The notes beneath the pieces are model-generated. The model was not told where the DNA came from and searched no databases. It worked only from the letters and a program-made list of their open reading frames with translations. A DNA stretch of 64,000 nt from Mannheimia bovis (GTDB lineage Bacteria > Pseudomonadota > Gammaproteobacteria > Enterobacterales > Pasteurellaceae), in assembly GCF_014541205.1 (NCBI RefSeq), contig NZ_CP061280.1, positions 1,132,798 to 1,196,797 of the forward strand. Direction: 5' to 3'. The position numbers and the translations under genes are program-made. Each line of letters opens with the position of its first letter. Within the stretch, counting starts at the first letter, position 1. Shown piece by piece: positions 35,573 to 44,582 of this stretch.

Positions 35573-35769
35573 GCTAATTTCGCTTCAAAACCAATATCTT
35601 CAACTGCTGCAATTAAATCTTCAGCCAAAACTTCGCCTTCAACTACCGCAGTTTGATTTTCTAAGGTTACTAGGGCTTGAGTTACACCTGCCACTTCATT
35701 TAAGGCTTTTTCGACACTTTTTACGCAGTTGCCGCAATGTAATCCGTCTAGTTGTAATTTGATTGTCAT
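35569..35769 (-). CDS. copZ: Copper chaperone CopZ
   Basis: A 66-residue heavy-metal-associated domain protein with the binding loop GLHCGNCVKSVEKAL (residues about 8-22) and the usual beta-alpha-beta-beta-alpha-beta length. It ferries Cu(I) to CopA in the cytoplasm. It sits between the DUF411 gene (13 nt upstream) and copA (4-nt overlap). The C-terminal VEDIGFEAKLA is typical. Confidence 0.94.
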   Translation of the reverse strand: MTIKLQLDGLHCGNCVKSVEKALNEVAGVTQALVTLENQTAVVEGEVLAEDLIAAVEDIGFEAKLA

Positions 35770-35782
35770 ACTAAGCTCCTAT

Positions 35783-36241
35783 TTATTTATCATTATGGGT
35801 GTTGAAAATGGTTGTTGAGCCATCTTTTTTCAGCAATAGCACATCATATTTTTCTTTTACCCCATTATGTTTTGGTTGATCCATACCCGGTGAACCAATC
35901 GGCATTTTAGGTACGATTAGTCCTACCGCATCTACAGGTTTTTCTGTTAGTAAGCGTTTGATATCTTCGGCAGGAACGTGTCCTTCAATCAAATAGCCAT
36001 CAACCATTGCACTATGGCAGGCTTGTAATTTGGGTTGTAAGTTAAGTTTTTGATGGATTGCTTGATTACCGGTATCATTGGCTTTCACGCCAAAACCATT
36101 CTCTTTTAAATGATCGATCCAAAAGTTACAACAACCACAAGTTGGCGTTTTCCATACTTCTACGGTTGATTGTGCATAAGCCAGCGAAAATAGAGCGGTT
36201 GCAGCCCATAGAGTGGTAGTTTTAAATAGTGTTGATTTCAT
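35783..36241 (-). CDS. Exported DUF411 copper-associated protein
   Basis: A 152-residue protein with a signal peptide (residues 1-23, ending AYAQ) and a DUF411 domain. Candidate metal ligands are the TCGCCNFW motif (about residues 34-41), ACHSAM (about 74-79) and several Met and His residues near the C-terminus (PKMPIGSPGMDQPKH). It likely binds copper in the periplasm. It is the first gene of the copper operon, 45 nt downstream of the predicted transcription start. Confidence 0.88.
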   Translation of the reverse strand: MKSTLFKTTTLWAATALFSLAYAQSTVEVWKTPTCGCCNFWIDHLKENGFGVKANDTGNQAIHQKLNLQPKLQACHSAMVDGYLIEGHVPAEDIKRLLTEKPVDAVGLIVPKMPIGSPGMDQPKHNGVKEKYDVLLLKKDGSTTIFNTHNDK

Positions 36242-36292
36242 ACAATGCTCCTAGCAACAAACTAAAAAATGACAAATCAATCATTTGCGTAT

Positions 36293-36323
36293 ATGCTAAA
36301 CCCTAACCTTAGGTTAAAGTCAA
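36293..36323 (-). promoter_or_regulatory. CueR-type promoter of the copper operon
   Basis: On the minus strand TTGACT (36323-36318) and TAGCAT (36298-36293) are separated by exactly 19 bp, the long spacer that MerR-family regulators act on. The spacer holds the dyad ACTTTAACC-TAA-GGTTAGGGT (7 of 9 arm positions paired, overlapping the -35 end). Confidence 0.8.
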
Positions 36324-36332
36324 GAGGGAAAA

Positions 36333-36722
36333 ATGAATATCAGCCAAGCCGCCGAAAAAACAGGGTTATCCACCAAACAAATTCGTGATTATGAAAAAGC
36401 GGGGTTACTTCCGGCTCCAAATCGTACACAATCTGGTTATCGTTTTTATAATGAAGCTGATTTAGACCGATTATTTTTTATTTGTAATGCAAGAAAAGTG
36501 GGTTTCTCACTTGCTCAAATTACCGCATTATTGAAATTAAATGATAATCCAAACCGCACTAGCCGAGAGGTTAAACAACTTACCGAGCAGCATATTGCGG
36601 AGCTGGAACAAAAAATAAATGATTTAAACGAAATGCTGAAATTACTCAGAAGTTGGAGCCGCACTTGCTGCGGCAACAACAGCCCTGAATGTTCGATTTT
36701 GAATGGATTGAGAGATCATTGA
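36333..36722 (+). CDS. cueR: Copper-responsive MerR-family regulator CueR
   Basis: A 129-residue regulator with an N-terminal winged helix (ISQAAEKTGLSTKQIRDYEKAGLL), a dimerisation helix and the Cu(I) loop CCGNNSPEC near residue 110, in which two Cys are 8 positions apart as in E. coli CueR. It is transcribed divergently from the copper operon and shares the 91-bp intergenic region that contains its operator. An AGAGGGAAA ribosome site precedes the ATG. Confidence 0.94.
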   Translation: MNISQAAEKTGLSTKQIRDYEKAGLLPAPNRTQSGYRFYNEADLDRLFFICNARKVGFSLAQITALLKLNDNPNRTSREVKQLTEQHIAELEQKINDLNEMLKLLRSWSRTCCGNNSPECSILNGLRDH

Positions 36723-36726
36723 ACCT

Positions 36727-36736
36727 ACAAGCGGTC
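36727..36736 (+). repeat. DNA uptake signal sequence
   Basis: Perfect ACAAGCGGTC in the gap between cueR and parE; a degenerate partial copy (AAAGCGGCTAAAT) follows about 30 nt later. Confidence 0.85.
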
Positions 36737-36819
36737 TAATTTTCCTAAAACTTTGCAAAAGCGGCTAAATTTACTTAAAATTCAGCCTTATTTTATTTTG
36801 TAGCCTAAGAGAAAGAATA

Positions 36820-38733
36820 ATGTCAGAAAAACGCTATGGAGCGGATGAAATTACCGTTCTGAAAGATCTTGAGCCTGTGCAGCTTCGTCCGGGTATGTAC
36901 ACCGATACCACACGCCCGAACCATTTAGGGCAAGAGGTGATTGATAACAGTGTGGATGAGGCACTATCAGGTTATGCGGATAAAATTGATGTTATTCTTC
37001 ACGCCGATAATTCGTTGGAAGTGATTGATAATGGGCGAGGAATGCCGGTGGATATTCACTCTACCGAAAAAATTTCCGGTGTTGAGCTTATCTTAACTAA
37101 ACTGCACGCTGGCGGTAAGTTTTCGAATAAAAATTACACCTTTTCAGGTGGTTTACACGGGGTGGGGATTTCGGTAGTAAATGCACTTTCCGAACGGGTA
37201 GAAATTCAGATCAAACGTGGCGGAGAGGTTTATTCCATTGCCTTTGCTAACGGCGCGAAAGTGGAAGAGCTGACGGTTATCGGCACTTGCCCGAAAAAGC
37301 AAACCGGTACGACTGTGCGTTTTTACCCGAACCCAAAATATTTTGATAGCCCACGTTTTTCGGTCAGCCGTTTACGTCATTTATTGCGTGCGAAAGCGGT
37401 ACTTTGCCCGAAACTGACCATCAACTTCATTGATAAAATCAATAACACCGAAGAAACTTGGTACTACGAAGACGGTTTATCCGATTATTTAACGGAAGCC
37501 TTAAATGGTTATGAAACAGTGCCAAATCCACCGTTTATTGGCGATGTAACCGCCGAAACGGAAGCGGTAAGCTGGGCGTTAACTTGGTTACCTGAAGGTG
37601 GGGAGTTAGTAGCAGAAAGCTATGTAAACCTCATTCCAACGGCTCAAGGTGGTACTCACGTTAATGGTTTGCGTAACGGCTTGTTAAAAGCAATGGTGGA
37701 GTTCTGCGAAATTCATAATTTATTGCCGAAAGGGGTGAAACTGACGGCAGATGATGTGTGGAATCGTTGTGCTTATGTGCTTTCACTCAAAATTCAAGAA
37801 CCGCAATTTGCAGGGCAAACCAAAGAGCGTTTGTCTTCCCGCCAAGCCTCAAGCTATGTGGATAACACCTTAAAAGATGCGTTTAGTTTATGGTTAAACC
37901 AAAACGTACAAACGGGTAAATTGATTGCAGAAATGGCAATCAGTTCTGCTCAAAGCCGTTTGCGTGCAGCGAAAAAAGTAGTGCGTAAAAAGCTCGTGAG
38001 TGGACCGGCTCTGCCGGGTAAATTGGCGGATTGTACCGCTCAAGATTTAAGCCGCACCGAACTTTTCTTGGTGGAGGGGGATTCTGCGGGTGGCTCGGCA
38101 AAACAGGCTCGCGATAAAGAGTATCAAGCCATTCTTCCGTTACGTGGTAAGATTTTGAACACTTGGGAAGTTTCATCAGATCAAGTGTTAGCCTCGCAAG
38201 AGGTGCACGATATTGCGATTGCATTGGGGATCGATCCTGATAGCGATAATTTAGAGGAATTACGCTACGGTAAGGTTTGTATTCTAGCAGATGCCGATTC
38301 AGACGGTTTACATATTGCAACGTTGCTTTGTGCATTATTCCTCCGCCATTTCCCACAATTAGTGAAAAACGGACACGTTTATGTGGCAATGCCACCGCTT
38401 TACCGTATTGATATTGGTAAAGACGAAGTGCATTACGCCTTAGACGAGAGCGAAAAAGAGGCAATTTTGGCTCGTCTTGCTAAGAAAAAAGGCAAGCCGA
38501 ATGTGCAACGCTTTAAAGGATTGGGCGAAATGAACCCAAGCCAGTTACGTGAAACGACAATGGAGCCTAGCACTCGTCGTTTAGTGCAATTAACCTTTGA
38601 TGAAAGCGTTGAAGTGGAAGAGGGCGAAATTAGTACCTTTGAGATTATGGATATGCTACTCGGCAAAAAAAGAGCGGAAGATCGTAAACAATGGCTGCAA
38701 AATCGAGGTGATGAAGCAGATTTAGCGGTTTAG
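36820..38733 (+). CDS. parE: DNA topoisomerase IV subunit B
   Basis: A 637-residue ATPase subunit that, with ParC, decatenates replicated chromosomes. The GHKL ATP site shows DNSVDEALSGYADKI and DNGRGMPVDIH (residues about 42-80) and GGLHGVGISVVNALS (about 110). The TOPRIM domain carries FLVEGDSAGGSAKQARD (about 415-431) and DADSDGLHI. The length fits ParE rather than GyrB (about 800). No parC is adjacent. A 13-bp hairpin terminator follows. Confidence 0.96.
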   Translation: MSEKRYGADEITVLKDLEPVQLRPGMYTDTTRPNHLGQEVIDNSVDEALSGYADKIDVILHADNSLEVIDNGRGMPVDIHSTEKISGVELILTKLHAGGKFSNKNYTFSGGLHGVGISVVNALSERVEIQIKRGGEVYSIAFANGAKVEELTVIGTCPKKQTGTTVRFYPNPKYFDSPRFSVSRLRHLLRAKAVLCPKLTINFIDKINNTEETWYYEDGLSDYLTEALNGYETVPNPPFIGDVTAETEAVSWALTWLPEGGELVAESYVNLIPTAQGGTHVNGLRNGLLKAMVEFCEIHNLLPKGVKLTADDVWNRCAYVLSLKIQEPQFAGQTKERLSSRQASSYVDNTLKDAFSLWLNQNVQTGKLIAEMAISSAQSRLRAAKKVVRKKLVSGPALPGKLADCTAQDLSRTELFLVEGDSAGGSAKQARDKEYQAILPLRGKILNTWEVSSDQVLASQEVHDIAIALGIDPDSDNLEELRYGKVCILADADSDGLHIATLLCALFLRHFPQLVKNGHVYVAMPPLYRIDIGKDEVHYALDESEKEAILARLAKKKGKPNVQRFKGLGEMNPSQLRETTMEPSTRRLVQLTFDESVEVEEGEISTFEIMDMLLGKKRAEDRKQWLQNRGDEADLAV

Positions 38734-38770
38734 TGCATTACAAGAGGTAAGATTCTGTTAATAATTTGCA

Positions 38771-38803
38771 AATAGGCATAGTGTTTTTAGCACTATGCCT
38801 ATT
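38771..38803. terminator. Bidirectional terminator between parE and plsY
   Basis: A 13-bp perfect stem AATAGGCATAGTG / CACTATGCCTATT around a 7-nt loop, between convergent genes. Confidence 0.92.
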
Positions 38804-38806
38804 TTT

Positions 38807-39409
38807 TTATACTTTCTTCTTCAATTTACCCCACACTTTATCTTCTTGTCCACGCCATAGGCGTTGAATATTATCGTGGTGGCGGTAAACCAATAAACAG
38901 CACACCAACGCTACCGGGAAGGTAAATTGCGGTTCAAACCACCAAATATAGAACGGTACAACTAGAGCGGTAAGTACGGCACTTAACGAAGAATATCCGG
39001 AAATCAAAAACACCAAAAGCCAAGTACAAATTGCTCCACCTGCAACAATAAAACTCAACGCAGAAATTGCCCCAAATGCAGTAGCAACGCCTTTTCCTCC
39101 TTTGAATTGAAAGAAAACCGGGAAGATATGCCCCAGACAAACCGCTAATGCAATAAAACCAAGTTCTGAAGGGGATAAGCCAAAATAAATTCCCATTGCT
39201 ACAGGTAATGTGCCTTTTAAAATATCGAACAGCAACACACCTAATGCGGCACTTTTTCCACCAATGCGTAGCACATTGGTCGCACCTGCATTATGCGAGC
39301 CGGTTTCTCTTGGATCGGGCAAGCCTGCAAGTTTGCAAAAAATAATCGCACTTGAAATTGAGCCTAGCAAATAGCCAATCAAGATCAATAAATAGGGAAT
39401 TAAAGTCAT
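38807..39409 (-). CDS. plsY: Acyl-phosphate:glycerol-3-phosphate acyltransferase
   Basis: A 200-residue inner-membrane enzyme making lysophosphatidic acid from acyl phosphate, the first step of phospholipid synthesis. It has about five membrane segments and the catalytic loops [12 protein letters not shown] (about residues 37-48) and [12 protein letters not shown] (about 101-112). It is divergent from folB, with 69 bp between. Length matches the family. Confidence 0.95.
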   Translation of the reverse strand: MTLIPYLLILIGYLLGSISSAIIFCKLAGLPDPRETGSHNAGATNVLRIGGKSAALGVLLFDILKGTLPVAMGIYFGLSPSELGFIALAVCLGHIFPVFFQFKGGKGVATAFGAISALSFIVAGGAICTWLLVFLISGYSSLSAVLTALVVPFYIWWFEPQFTFPVALVCCLLVYRHHDNIQRLWRGQEDKVWGKLKKKV

Positions 39410-39478
39410 AAATTTTCCTGATTAAATTTATCTTGTGCTATATTTTACAGAAATTTAGAAAATAAAACAGGACGAAAA

Positions 39479-39835
39479 ATGAGTGATAAAGTGTTTATCC
39501 GAGAGCTAACTGCGTTTGCATCTATTGGGGCTTATGATTGGGAGCATACTATCAAACAGCGTTTAGTATTTAATATTGATATGGCGTGGGATTTTTCCAA
39601 AGCCGCAGAAACCGATGATGTGCAGTATTGCTTAAATTATGCCGAAGTGTCGGAAAAAGTCCTACATTTTGTCGAATCTCAACCGTTTAAGTTAGTGGAA
39701 ACTGTTGCTCATCAACTGGCAGAGTTATTGCAAAAAGAGTACCAACTTTCTTGGATTCGCATTGAATTACATAAACCAAAAGCGGTGGCTCAAGCAAGTA
39801 GTGTGGGGGTAATTGTGGAACGAGGTCATCAATGA
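39479..39835 (+). CDS. folB: Dihydroneopterin aldolase
   Basis: A 118-residue enzyme of folate synthesis that splits dihydroneopterin to hydroxymethyl-dihydropterin and glycolaldehyde. Marks are LTAFASIGAYDWEH (about residues 9-22), CLNYAEVSEKV (about 57-67), VETVAHQLAELL and the catalytic Lys in LHKPKAV (near 100). It overlaps the following transporter gene by 4 nt. An ACAGGACG ribosome-like stretch lies before the ATG. Confidence 0.95.
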   Translation: MSDKVFIRELTAFASIGAYDWEHTIKQRLVFNIDMAWDFSKAAETDDVQYCLNYAEVSEKVLHFVESQPFKLVETVAHQLAELLQKEYQLSWIRIELHKPKAVAQASSVGVIVERGHQ

Positions 39836-40734
39836 CTTCGTACTCACTGAAACTTGGCTATTTCAGTTTAATTGTGGCTACCCTTTTCTGGGGTGGAAAT
39901 TTTGTATTAGGTAAAGTGTTAAGCGGCTCAGTTCAGCCTATCACATTAACATATTTGCGGTGGCTTCCGGCATTTTTAATTTTAGCGTTGCTCTTTTTTC
40001 GCCCGACTTTACGAGCAATACCCTTATTCAAACCCCGTTTAGGTGTAATGTGGCTGCTAGGGCTACTTGGGGTAATTTTATTCCCCGCAACCTTATATGA
40101 AGGCTTAAAAACCACAACGGCACTCAATGCCAGCCTCTATTTAGCCATTTCGCCTGTCTTGGTGCTGTTTTTAAATCGACTTGCTTTTAAAGAGAAAATT
40201 AGCCCGATTATTTTAACAGGTGCAATTATTAGCTTGCTCGGTGTGCTGTGGCTATTAATGCAAGGAGAGTTTTCTCTCTTATTCAACCTTTCAATTAATA
40301 AAGGCGATTTATGGGCGATTGCCTCCACCGTAAGCTGGGCACTTTATTGCTGTGTGATTCGGCTACGTCCGCAAGGCATAAATAATACCGTATTTCTTAC
40401 TGTATTAGTTGGGTTAGCCGTTATTACATTAACACCTTTTTTTATTTATGAATATGTAACAGAATCTGCAAAAAATTTAGTAAATTTGACCGCTTTACAA
40501 TGGAGCGGAATAGGTTATTTAGTTATTGGACCGTCCATTCTCTCTTACGCTTTTTGGAATTTTGGTATTGCGATAGTGGGTTCAGCTAAAGGAACGGTAA
40601 TGACTAACTTCACACCACTGTTTGCAGCCATTTTTAGTATCATTTTATTAAATGAAGCAGTCCATATTTACCATATTATTAGTGCCGTATTGATTACGGC
40701 AGGCATACTGATTTGTAGCTATAAAAAATATTAA
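39832..40734 (+). CDS. EamA/DMT family transporter
   Basis: A 300-residue protein with ten predicted membrane segments in two EamA repeats (residues about 10-135 and 155-295). The segment ATLFWGGNFVLGKVLSG near the start and the closing pair of helices (NFTPLFAAIFSIILLNEAVH, SAVLITAGILICSY) are typical of drug/metabolite exporters. The substrate cannot be told. It starts within the last codons of folB, so translation is probably coupled, though a metabolic link to folate is not evident. Confidence 0.87.
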   Translation: MTSYSLKLGYFSLIVATLFWGGNFVLGKVLSGSVQPITLTYLRWLPAFLILALLFFRPTLRAIPLFKPRLGVMWLLGLLGVILFPATLYEGLKTTTALNASLYLAISPVLVLFLNRLAFKEKISPIILTGAIISLLGVLWLLMQGEFSLLFNLSINKGDLWAIASTVSWALYCCVIRLRPQGINNTVFLTVLVGLAVITLTPFFIYEYVTESAKNLVNLTALQWSGIGYLVIGPSILSYAFWNFGIAIVGSAKGTVMTNFTPLFAAIFSIILLNEAVHIYHIISAVLITAGILICSYKKY

Positions 40735-40748
40735 CCGGAGGTAGTAAT

Positions 40749-41654
40749 ATGTTTCGTACAGAAATTTTAGAACGTTTTGAACAATTAATAGCGGAGAAAA
40801 ATTGTGAAATCACAAAAGCGGTAATTGAGCAACTTATCAGGCAAGATTTTCACGGACAGTTATCTTATGAAGTTGTTGATGAACTATGTGAAAAATTTAA
40901 ACGCTCTCGCATTGAATTAGCCCTATTTTGTATTTCAATTGCCGCTTGCTATGCGGTTACGCCCGTCTCTCATTTTAATGTTGGAGCAGTAGCAGTTGGG
41001 AAACGTGGCGATTTCTATTTCGGGGCAAACCAAGAATTTTCAGGGGAATGTATGCAGCAATCGGTTCACGCAGAGCAGAGTGCGATTTCCCACGCGTGGC
41101 TTGCAGGCGAAACCTTGATTACAGATGTAGTGGTTAATTACACCCCTTGCGGACATTGCCGCCAATTTATGAATGAACTTAGTGGAGCTGAAAATCTAAA
41201 AGTGCATTTACCGCATAGCCAAGATAATTTGTTACATAGCTACTTGCCCGATAGTTTCGGACCCAAAAATTTAGGCATTGAAAAAGTGCTATTTGATAAC
41301 CAAGCTCAGCAGTTTGAGGTTACAGGCGATAAATTACAACAAGCTGCTATTGTTGCCGCAAACTCTTCCTATGCACCTTACAGTAAAGCCTTTAGTGGCA
41401 TTGCATTGAAGGTAGGTGAACGTATTATTTGTGGGAGGTATGCCGAAAATGCAGCATTCAACCCAACTTTTTTACCATTGCAAAGTGCATTGAATTATCG
41501 TCTGTTTTTAGGGCTGGCAGATGTGCCTGTTGAGCGAATTGTATTAGCAGAAGCAGTGGGCACATTAAGTAGTAAGGCTATGACGAAAGCCTTAGCCAAG
41601 TCCTTACTGGATTTAGATACTGAATACGTTCCATTACAAGCGGTCCTCTTTTGA
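40749..41654 (+). CDS. cdd: Cytidine deaminase
   Basis: A 301-residue enzyme deaminating cytidine and deoxycytidine in pyrimidine salvage. The zinc and proton-shuttle site is visible as VHAEQSAISHAW with TPCGHCRQFMNEL (about residues 105-145). The length (two-domain type) matches E. coli Cdd. It lies 14 nt after the transporter gene with an ACCGGAGG ribosome site. A second, inactive-looking deaminase-like domain forms the C-terminal half, as in the family. Confidence 0.95.
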   Translation: MFRTEILERFEQLIAEKNCEITKAVIEQLIRQDFHGQLSYEVVDELCEKFKRSRIELALFCISIAACYAVTPVSHFNVGAVAVGKRGDFYFGANQEFSGECMQQSVHAEQSAISHAWLAGETLITDVVVNYTPCGHCRQFMNELSGAENLKVHLPHSQDNLLHSYLPDSFGPKNLGIEKVLFDNQAQQFEVTGDKLQQAAIVAANSSYAPYSKAFSGIALKVGERIICGRYAENAAFNPTFLPLQSALNYRLFLGLADVPVERIVLAEAVGTLSSKAMTKALAKSLLDLDTEYVPLQAVLF

Positions 41655-41685
41655 GGAAATTTTACAATTAGATAATATACTTCCT

Positions 41686-41712
41686 AAAGCGAGCAGAAAT
41701 GCTTGCTTTTTT
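41686..41712 (+). terminator. Terminator of cdd
   Basis: AAGCGAGCA and TGCTTGCTT form a hairpin with one wobble pair around GAAA, then a T run. Confidence 0.87.
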
Positions 41713-41822
41713 ATTCTCTATCTTTTTGATTTACCTCATATTTTGGTACTTTTTTGCTGATAGCAAGTTGTAATTTTAGTTAAGATATTCCCCATAATTA
41801 AAAATAACTATAAGGATTTGAA

Positions 41823-43214
41823 ATGAATAATGCACTTATTTTAGAACAAGTTAAAAAGAATCGGCGTGATATGGCTATTTTTATAGCGGATGTTGTACTT
41901 TTCTTTGTTTTACTGAAAACATTACCTTTTGAGCCGGAGCCAACCAAAGGCTTAGCTCTTTTAGCTTTTGTTGCTATTTTATGGCTCACGGAAGCGGTTC
42001 ACGTTACCATTACTGCTCTTTTTGTGCCTGTGTTGGCAATTGCATTGGGGGTGGTTACTTCAAAAGAGGCATTAAGTGCCTTTGCTGATCCAACTATCTT
42101 CTTATTCTTTGGAGGTTTTGCATTGGCTGCCGCATTGCATATCCAAAAAATTGACAAAATGATCGCAAATAAAATTATGGCTCTGGCAAAGGGAAAATTA
42201 TTTGTTGCCGTACTTTATTTATTTGGTGTTACGGCTTTTTTGTCAATGTGGATGAGCAATACCGCAACGGCTGCGATGATGCTACCTCTTGCATTAGGTA
42301 TTCTCAGTAAAATGGACAGAGAATCGGAACGCAATACTTATACTTTCGTATTACTTGGTATTGCGTATAGTGCAAGTATCGGCGGAATGGGGACTTTAGT
42401 CGGAAGCCCGCCAAATGCGATTGCAGCTTCCCAGCTACACCTTACATTTTCCGATTGGTTGATGTATGGCTTGCCGGTTATGTTGATTATTTTGCCATTA
42501 GTCATTTTTATTTTATATATCACTTTCAAGCCTAGATTTAACCAAGATTTTGAGTTTGAATTTGAACAAATTAGCTTTAATCGGCAACGTGTTATTACGC
42601 TGAGCATTTTTCTTTTCATTGCGTGTTGTTGGGTGCTAAGTAGTGTGATTAATCCGCTTATTTCAAGCTTCTTAGGCTTAAAATCTAATATTGGCAACTT
42701 TGATAGTATTATTGCACTCGTTGCTTCCTTGCTATTGTGTGTAACAAAAGTAGTGAGTTGGCAACAAATTCAAGACAATACAGAATGGGGAATATTATTT
42801 CTCTTTGGTGGCGGGCTCACCTTGAGTGCCGTACTTAGCCATACAGGGGCAAGCCGAATTATGGCGGAAGGTATTATCTCTTTAATTGAAGGCAAACATT
42901 ATTTTATTGTGTGCTTAATTATTGCTGCTTTTATTATCTGCTTAACGGAGTTTACTTCAAATACCGCAAGTGCAGCATTACTTGTGCCGATATTTATCTC
43001 TATTGCAGAGGCTTTAAATATCAACCCACTTGGATTTGCCTTAATTATTGGGCTAGGGGCATCTTGTGCCTTTATGTTGCCTGTAGGAACGCCACCTAAT
43101 GCCATTGTTTACGGAACAGGTTTGGTTAGACAAAAAGATATGCTCAAGTCTTATAAAATCGATTTGCTTTGTATATTAGTGATTGCCGGAATTGGTTACT
43201 GGTTCTGGTTGTAA
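41823..43214 (+). CDS. DASS (SLC13) family sodium:anion symporter
   Basis: A 463-residue inner-membrane carrier with about eleven hydrophobic segments. The two Ser-Asn-Thr signature motifs (MSNTATAAMMLP near residue 145 and TSNTASAALLVP near 380) bind sodium and the carboxylate, as in VcINDY. GSPPNAIAAS and GTPPNAIVYG are the matching loops of the two repeats. Substrates are probably C4-dicarboxylates or related anions, but the sequence does not decide which. It is a single gene between two terminators. Confidence 0.9.
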   Translation: MNNALILEQVKKNRRDMAIFIADVVLFFVLLKTLPFEPEPTKGLALLAFVAILWLTEAVHVTITALFVPVLAIALGVVTSKEALSAFADPTIFLFFGGFALAAALHIQKIDKMIANKIMALAKGKLFVAVLYLFGVTAFLSMWMSNTATAAMMLPLALGILSKMDRESERNTYTFVLLGIAYSASIGGMGTLVGSPPNAIAASQLHLTFSDWLMYGLPVMLIILPLVIFILYITFKPRFNQDFEFEFEQISFNRQRVITLSIFLFIACCWVLSSVINPLISSFLGLKSNIGNFDSIIALVASLLLCVTKVVSWQQIQDNTEWGILFLFGGGLTLSAVLSHTGASRIMAEGIISLIEGKHYFIVCLIIAAFIICLTEFTSNTASAALLVPIFISIAEALNINPLGFALIIGLGASCAFMLPVGTPPNAIVYGTGLVRQKDMLKSYKIDLLCILVIAGIGYWFWL

Positions 43215-43217
43215 ATG

Positions 43218-43247
43218 AAAATAGCCAAGTGATTACTTGGCTATTTT
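43218..43247. terminator. Bidirectional terminator after the DASS gene
   Basis: A 13-bp perfect stem AAAATAGCCAAGT / ACTTGGCTATTTT around GATT, between convergent genes. Confidence 0.93.
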
Positions 43248-43262
43248 TTTATAAAAAGGGAA

Positions 43263-44405
43263 TTACTTACCCCAAACTTCTTCCGCAATTTCTTTAATTA
43301 AGTTTAATTTCGCCCACTGTGCTTCTTCAGTTAAAATATTCCCTTCTTCGGTGGATGCAAAACCACATTGTGGCGATAAACATAATTGGTTAATCGGTAC
43401 AATTTGAGCAGCTTCTTTAATACGTTCGATGATCGCATTTTTATCTTCCAAATCACCAAATTTCGAGGTAATTAAACCTAAAACCACTTGTTGATTTTTA
43501 ATATGACGTAACGGCTCGAATGTACCTGCACGCTCGGTATCATATTCTAAGAAGAAACCGTCAATACGGCATTTGCCGAATAATGTTTCAGCAACAGGAC
43601 CATAACCACCTTCCGAGAACCAAGAAGAACGGAAGTTACCACGACAAATGTGCATTGTAATAGACATATCGGCAGGTTTGGCATCAACAATACGATTTAA
43701 TAAGGCAACATATTTTTCGGCTAAATCAGTTAAATCGAAACCTCTTGCCTCAAATTCTTTACGTTTGTCTTCGGCACAGAATTGTCCCCAGCTTGTATCA
43801 TCTAGCTGTAGGTTGCGTAATCCCATTTCGTAGAATTTGTACATTGCCTTAATATAAGCATTGGCAATATCATCATAAAGTTTTTGCTCGTCTTGATATT
43901 GTGGAAGTGGCTGGTAGTTTTCATCTCGCACACAGCAGATAACGTGCAACATTGTTGGAGCAGGAATAGTAAATTTAGTTGGATAATCGCCAGCTGCTTC
44001 TTTTAAAATGCGGTAAGCATCAATAAAAGAGTGATTGTCCGAGAAATCAATATCACCTACGATTTTTACGGTTTGACCCTTCGGCTTATGACCCGTGAAG
44101 TTTACATTAAAGACTTCTGTTTCTTTCCAATCCATACCGTCTAATTCAGCTAAGAAATCCAAATGCCACCAAGTACGGCTGAATTCACCGTCAGAAACCG
44201 CTTTTACGCCGTGTTGTTTTTGCAGTTCAACGAGTTTTTTAACCTCTTGGCGGGTTACTTCTCTGAGTTCCTCACGGCTAATTTTTTGTTGGTTGAAATC
44301 TTCTCTCGCTTGCTTTAACGCATCAGTACGCAAAAAACTGCCTACAATATCATTGCGATAAGGGGCTTGGGTACGAATGGTTGCTTCCGGAAATAATTGG
44401 CTCAT
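43263..44405 (-). CDS. Short MetE-like methyltransferase (YxjG/YxjH type)
   Basis: A 380-residue protein corresponding to the C-terminal catalytic half of cobalamin-independent methionine synthase. Zinc-ligand regions are visible as MHICRGNF (about residue 240) and LCLSPQCGFAST (about 335-346). The start FPEATIRTQAPYRNDIVGSFLRTDAL is that of the short family. It lacks the N-terminal half of MetE, so it may use a different methyl donor such as methylcobalamin-protein or simple folate, or another thiol acceptor; this is inference. AAGGAGTG precedes the ATG. Confidence 0.88.
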   Translation of the reverse strand: MSQLFPEATIRTQAPYRNDIVGSFLRTDALKQAREDFNQQKISREELREVTRQEVKKLVELQKQHGVKAVSDGEFSRTWWHLDFLAELDGMDWKETEVFNVNFTGHKPKGQTVKIVGDIDFSDNHSFIDAYRILKEAAGDYPTKFTIPAPTMLHVICCVRDENYQPLPQYQDEQKLYDDIANAYIKAMYKFYEMGLRNLQLDDTSWGQFCAEDKRKEFEARGFDLTDLAEKYVALLNRIVDAKPADMSITMHICRGNFRSSWFSEGGYGPVAETLFGKCRIDGFFLEYDTERAGTFEPLRHIKNQQVVLGLITSKFGDLEDKNAIIERIKEAAQIVPINQLCLSPQCGFASTEEGNILTEEAQWAKLNLIKEIAEEVWGK

Positions 44406-44472
44406 AAAATCACTCCTTGTAATTGTATTGTGTTATAAACACTGTTAATCATAGCAAAAAGAGCAATAAAAA

Positions 44473-44506
44473 GCCCTTCATTAGTTTATGAAAATTAATG
44501 AAGGGC
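44473..44506 (-). terminator. Second hairpin terminator downstream of clpB
   Basis: An 11-bp stem GCCCTTCATTA / TAATGAAGGGC followed on the minus strand by TTTTTAT. It lies between clpB and the MetE-like gene, downstream of the uptake-sequence hairpin. Confidence 0.85.
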
Positions 44507-44526
44507 AGTATGAAAATTTTTACTAT

Positions 44527-44573
44527 ACAAGCGGTTCTTTTTTGCAAATTTTTTGCAATTTTTAACCGCTTGT
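44527..44573. terminator. Inverted uptake-sequence terminator of clpB
   Basis: ACAAGCGGTT (44527) and AACCGCTTGT (44564) form a stem extended by A/T-rich complementary sequence, 10 nt after the clpB stop on the minus strand. Confidence 0.87.
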
Positions 44574-44582
44574 TAAAGGCGA

